DNA from: Thalassospira profundimaris WP0211 | Lineage (GTDB): Bacteria > Pseudomonadota > Alphaproteobacteria > Rhodospirillales > Thalassospiraceae | Direction: 5' to 3' | DNA: 64,000 nucleotides | Assembly (NCBI RefSeq): GCF_000300275.1 | Contig: NZ_AMRN01000003.1 | Coordinates: 124,001 to 188,000 of the forward strand | In this document: positions 62,484-64,000 of the stretch, piece after piece | Layout of the letters: each line of letters starts with the position of its first letter | Position numbering within the stretch: position 1 is the stretch's first letter | Notes under the pieces: generated by a model | The model's database searches: none | Told to the model about the DNA's origin: nothing | Seen by the model: only the letters and a program-made list of their open reading frames with translations | Program-made: the position numbers and the translations under genes

Positions 62484-63680
62484 ATGGCTGACTTCAATAC
62501 GCTTGACGGTGTCAATGTCGCTGGCAAGCGCGTTTTGCTGCGCGCTGATCTTAACGTTCCGATGAAGGATGGTGTTGTTGGCGATACGACTCGTATCGAC
62601 CGCACCGTACCGGGCCTGATCGAACTGGCCGATGCCGGGGCGAAACTGGTGGTGATTACGCATTTCGGTCGTCCCAAAGGTGCGCGCGTCCCGGAAATGA
62701 GCCTGAAACCGGTTGCCGATGCCCTTGCCAAGCAGCTTGGCCGTCCGGTGAAGTTTGCGGATGATTGCATCGGTGATGCAGCGGCAAGCGTGGTCAACAG
62801 CCTGGAGGATGGCGAAATCGCCCTTCTGGAAAACCTGCGTTATCATGCCGAAGAAGAAAAGAACGACCCGGCCTTTGTCACTGAGCTGGCAAAGCTTGGC
62901 GATATGTATGTCAATGACGCGTTTTCCTGTGCGCACCGTGCGCACGCGTCGACCGAGGGGCTGGCACGTGCGCTTCCGGCCTATGCCGGTCGTTTGATGC
63001 AGGCTGAGCTTGAAGCGCTTGGCAATGCGCTGGAAGCGCCGAAGCATCCGGTGATGGCGATTGTTGGCGGTGCAAAGATTTCCACCAAGCTTGATCTTCT
63101 GGGCAACCTTGTTGCCAAGGTCGATCAGCTGGTGATTGGCGGTGGCATGGCCAACACCTTCCTGGCGGCAAAGGGTGTCAATGTTGGCAAGTCACTGTGC
63201 GAGCATGATCTGCTTGATACCGCGCGTGAGATTTTCAAAAAGGCCGAAGCCGCCAATTGCGAAATCGTCCTGCCGGTCGATGGTCTGGTGGCCAAGGAAT
63301 TTGCCGCCAATGCGCCGCATGATGTTTGTGACATCAACGACGTCGCTGCCGATGGCATGATCCTTGATGCCGGTCCGGCAACCATCGAAGACCTGAACAA
63401 GCGTCTTGAGACTTGTGAAACGTTGGTCTGGAACGGCCCGTTGGGTGCGTTTGAAATCACACCGTTTGACACGGCAACCGTTTCGGTCGCCCAGCATGCA
63501 GCAGAACTGACCAAGGCTGGCAAGCTTCTGTCGGTTGCAGGCGGTGGCGACACGGTCGCGGCCCTGCGTCATGCCGCTTCTGATCAGGCATTTTCCTATG
63601 TCTCGACCGCGGGTGGTGCGTTCCTGGAATGGCTGGAAGGCAAGACCCTTCCGGGGGTGGCAGCCCTTCGCGCCAGCTAA
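62484..63680 (+). CDS. pgk: Phosphoglycerate kinase
   Basis: A 398-residue [41 protein letters not shown], the NPMxG-type hinge, [14 protein letters not shown] and [11 protein letters not shown] are present. It transfers phosphate from 1,3-bisphosphoglycerate to ADP. Alphaproteobacterial pgk is often next to gap, but none is here; the only GAPDH in the window belongs to the arsenic operon. It has its own terminator. Confidence 0.97.
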   Translation: MADFNTLDGVNVAGKRVLLRADLNVPMKDGVVGDTTRIDRTVPGLIELADAGAKLVVITHFGRPKGARVPEMSLKPVADALAKQLGRPVKFADDCIGDAAASVVNSLEDGEIALLENLRYHAEEEKNDPAFVTELAKLGDMYVNDAFSCAHRAHASTEGLARALPAYAGRLMQAELEALGNALEAPKHPVMAIVGGAKISTKLDLLGNLVAKVDQLVIGGGMANTFLAAKGVNVGKSLCEHDLLDTAREIFKKAEAANCEIVLPVDGLVAKEFAANAPHDVCDINDVAADGMILDAGPATIEDLNKRLETCETLVWNGPLGAFEITPFDTATVSVAQHAAELTKAGKLLSVAGGGDTVAALRHAASDQAFSYVSTAGGAFLEWLEGKTLPGVAALRAS

Positions 63681-63706
63681 GCCATTTGGTTTGCCTGCAA
63701 AACAAC

Positions 63707-63731
63707 AAACCCCGCCGAATTGGCGGGGTTT
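63707..63731 (+). terminator. Terminator after pgk
   Basis: Perfect 10-bp stem AAACCCCGCC / GGCGGGGTTT with a 5-nt loop, followed by TTCTTTG. Also faces the convergent partial gene. Confidence 0.9.
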
Positions 63732-63755
63732 TTCTTTGCGGCGCGTTTAGGAAGC

Positions 63756-64000
63756 CTAGTCCTTTTTGACGTCAGGCAGGCTGTTTTGGGCCGTGCTTTG
63801 CATGATTTCATCGCGTTCGGTCAGGAAACCTGCATAGCCGTTTTCCATCATGGCTCCGCCCAGTTCGATATAGACGGTGAACAGGCGCGATAAGGTATCG
63901 GCCTCGTCCGTATCAAGAACCGACAACAATTCACCCGATCTGGCTTGCCCGGTTTCGAAATGCTCCCATGCATGTTCGAGCAGGATTTTACCAAGATAAT
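63756..64000 (-). CDS. Unrecognised gene, C-terminal part only
   Basis: The last 80 codons of a minus-strand gene whose start is outside the window. The readable part includes YLGKILLEHAWEHFETG, LLSVLDTDEADTLSRL and ELGGAMMENGYAGFLTE, acidic and probably helical, ending in LPDVKKD. It converges on pgk. Family not recognised. Confidence 0.6.
   Translation of the reverse strand, partial: YLGKILLEHAWEHFETGQARSGELLSVLDTDEADTLSRLFTVYIELGGAMMENGYAGFLTERDEIMQSTAQNSLPDVKKD

Overview
This 64 kb window looks like a chromosomal stretch of an alphaproteobacterium of the Rhodospirillales, most like a marine Thalassospira-type organism. I infer this from gene content and protein sequence style, from the cbb3 oxidase and FnrL arrangement, and from a GC content that looks high-50s by eye. 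No taxonomic marker is present and no database was searched. Almost all of it is orderly core and accessory metabolism. I found no CRISPR array, prophage, integrase, tRNA or rRNA.

Left part (1-12 kb). A truncated phoH has a structured leader. An arsenic-resistance island follows: on the minus strand arsR-acr3-gapdh-arsJ, where GAPDH makes 1-arseno-3-phosphoglycerate and ArsJ exports it; on the plus strand a second arsR and an arsP-type permease. Inverted-repeat operators lie over both arsR promoters. Then come prfC, the azlCD amino-acid exporter, a LysR regulator divergent from an agmatinase-family ureohydrolase, and an AraC regulator.

Middle (12-30 kb). A chemoreceptor, a tripartite RND efflux operon (adaptor, pump, lipoprotein outer-membrane channel), an AlkB-type demethylase, a LacI regulator convergent with tag, yggT-yggU-folD, an AT-rich orphan membrane-anchored gene, a SLC13/TrkA-C transporter and a YcaQ-type DNA glycosylase. 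The 3' end of the last is rewritten by a 269-bp palindromic mobile element.

Polyol region and following (30-41 kb). A minus-strand SorC-type regulator, then a sorbitol/mannitol-type ABC transporter (binding protein, two permeases, ATPase) and an SDR polyol dehydrogenase. Then asd, a cyclopropane-fatty-acid synthase, an unknown small gene, and an AhpD-like protein paired with an ECF41-type sigma factor and a matching promoter.

Biosynthesis and translation (41-51 kb). leuC-(small ORF)-leuD-leuB, the ffh-rpsP-rimM-trmD-rplS operon with an attenuator-like ffh leader, and panB-panC.

Microaerobic respiration (51-61 kb). fnrL, ccoGHIS and ccoNOQP. FNR/FixK boxes precede ccoN, ccoG and an uncharacterised gene divergent from ccoN. 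The window closes with dapF, pgk and a truncated unknown gene.

I found no complete novel multigene system. The strongest leads are the FNR-box-controlled unknown gene at 60880, the palindromic element at 29577, the phoH and ffh leaders, the ECF41 pair and the small gene inside the leu operon.
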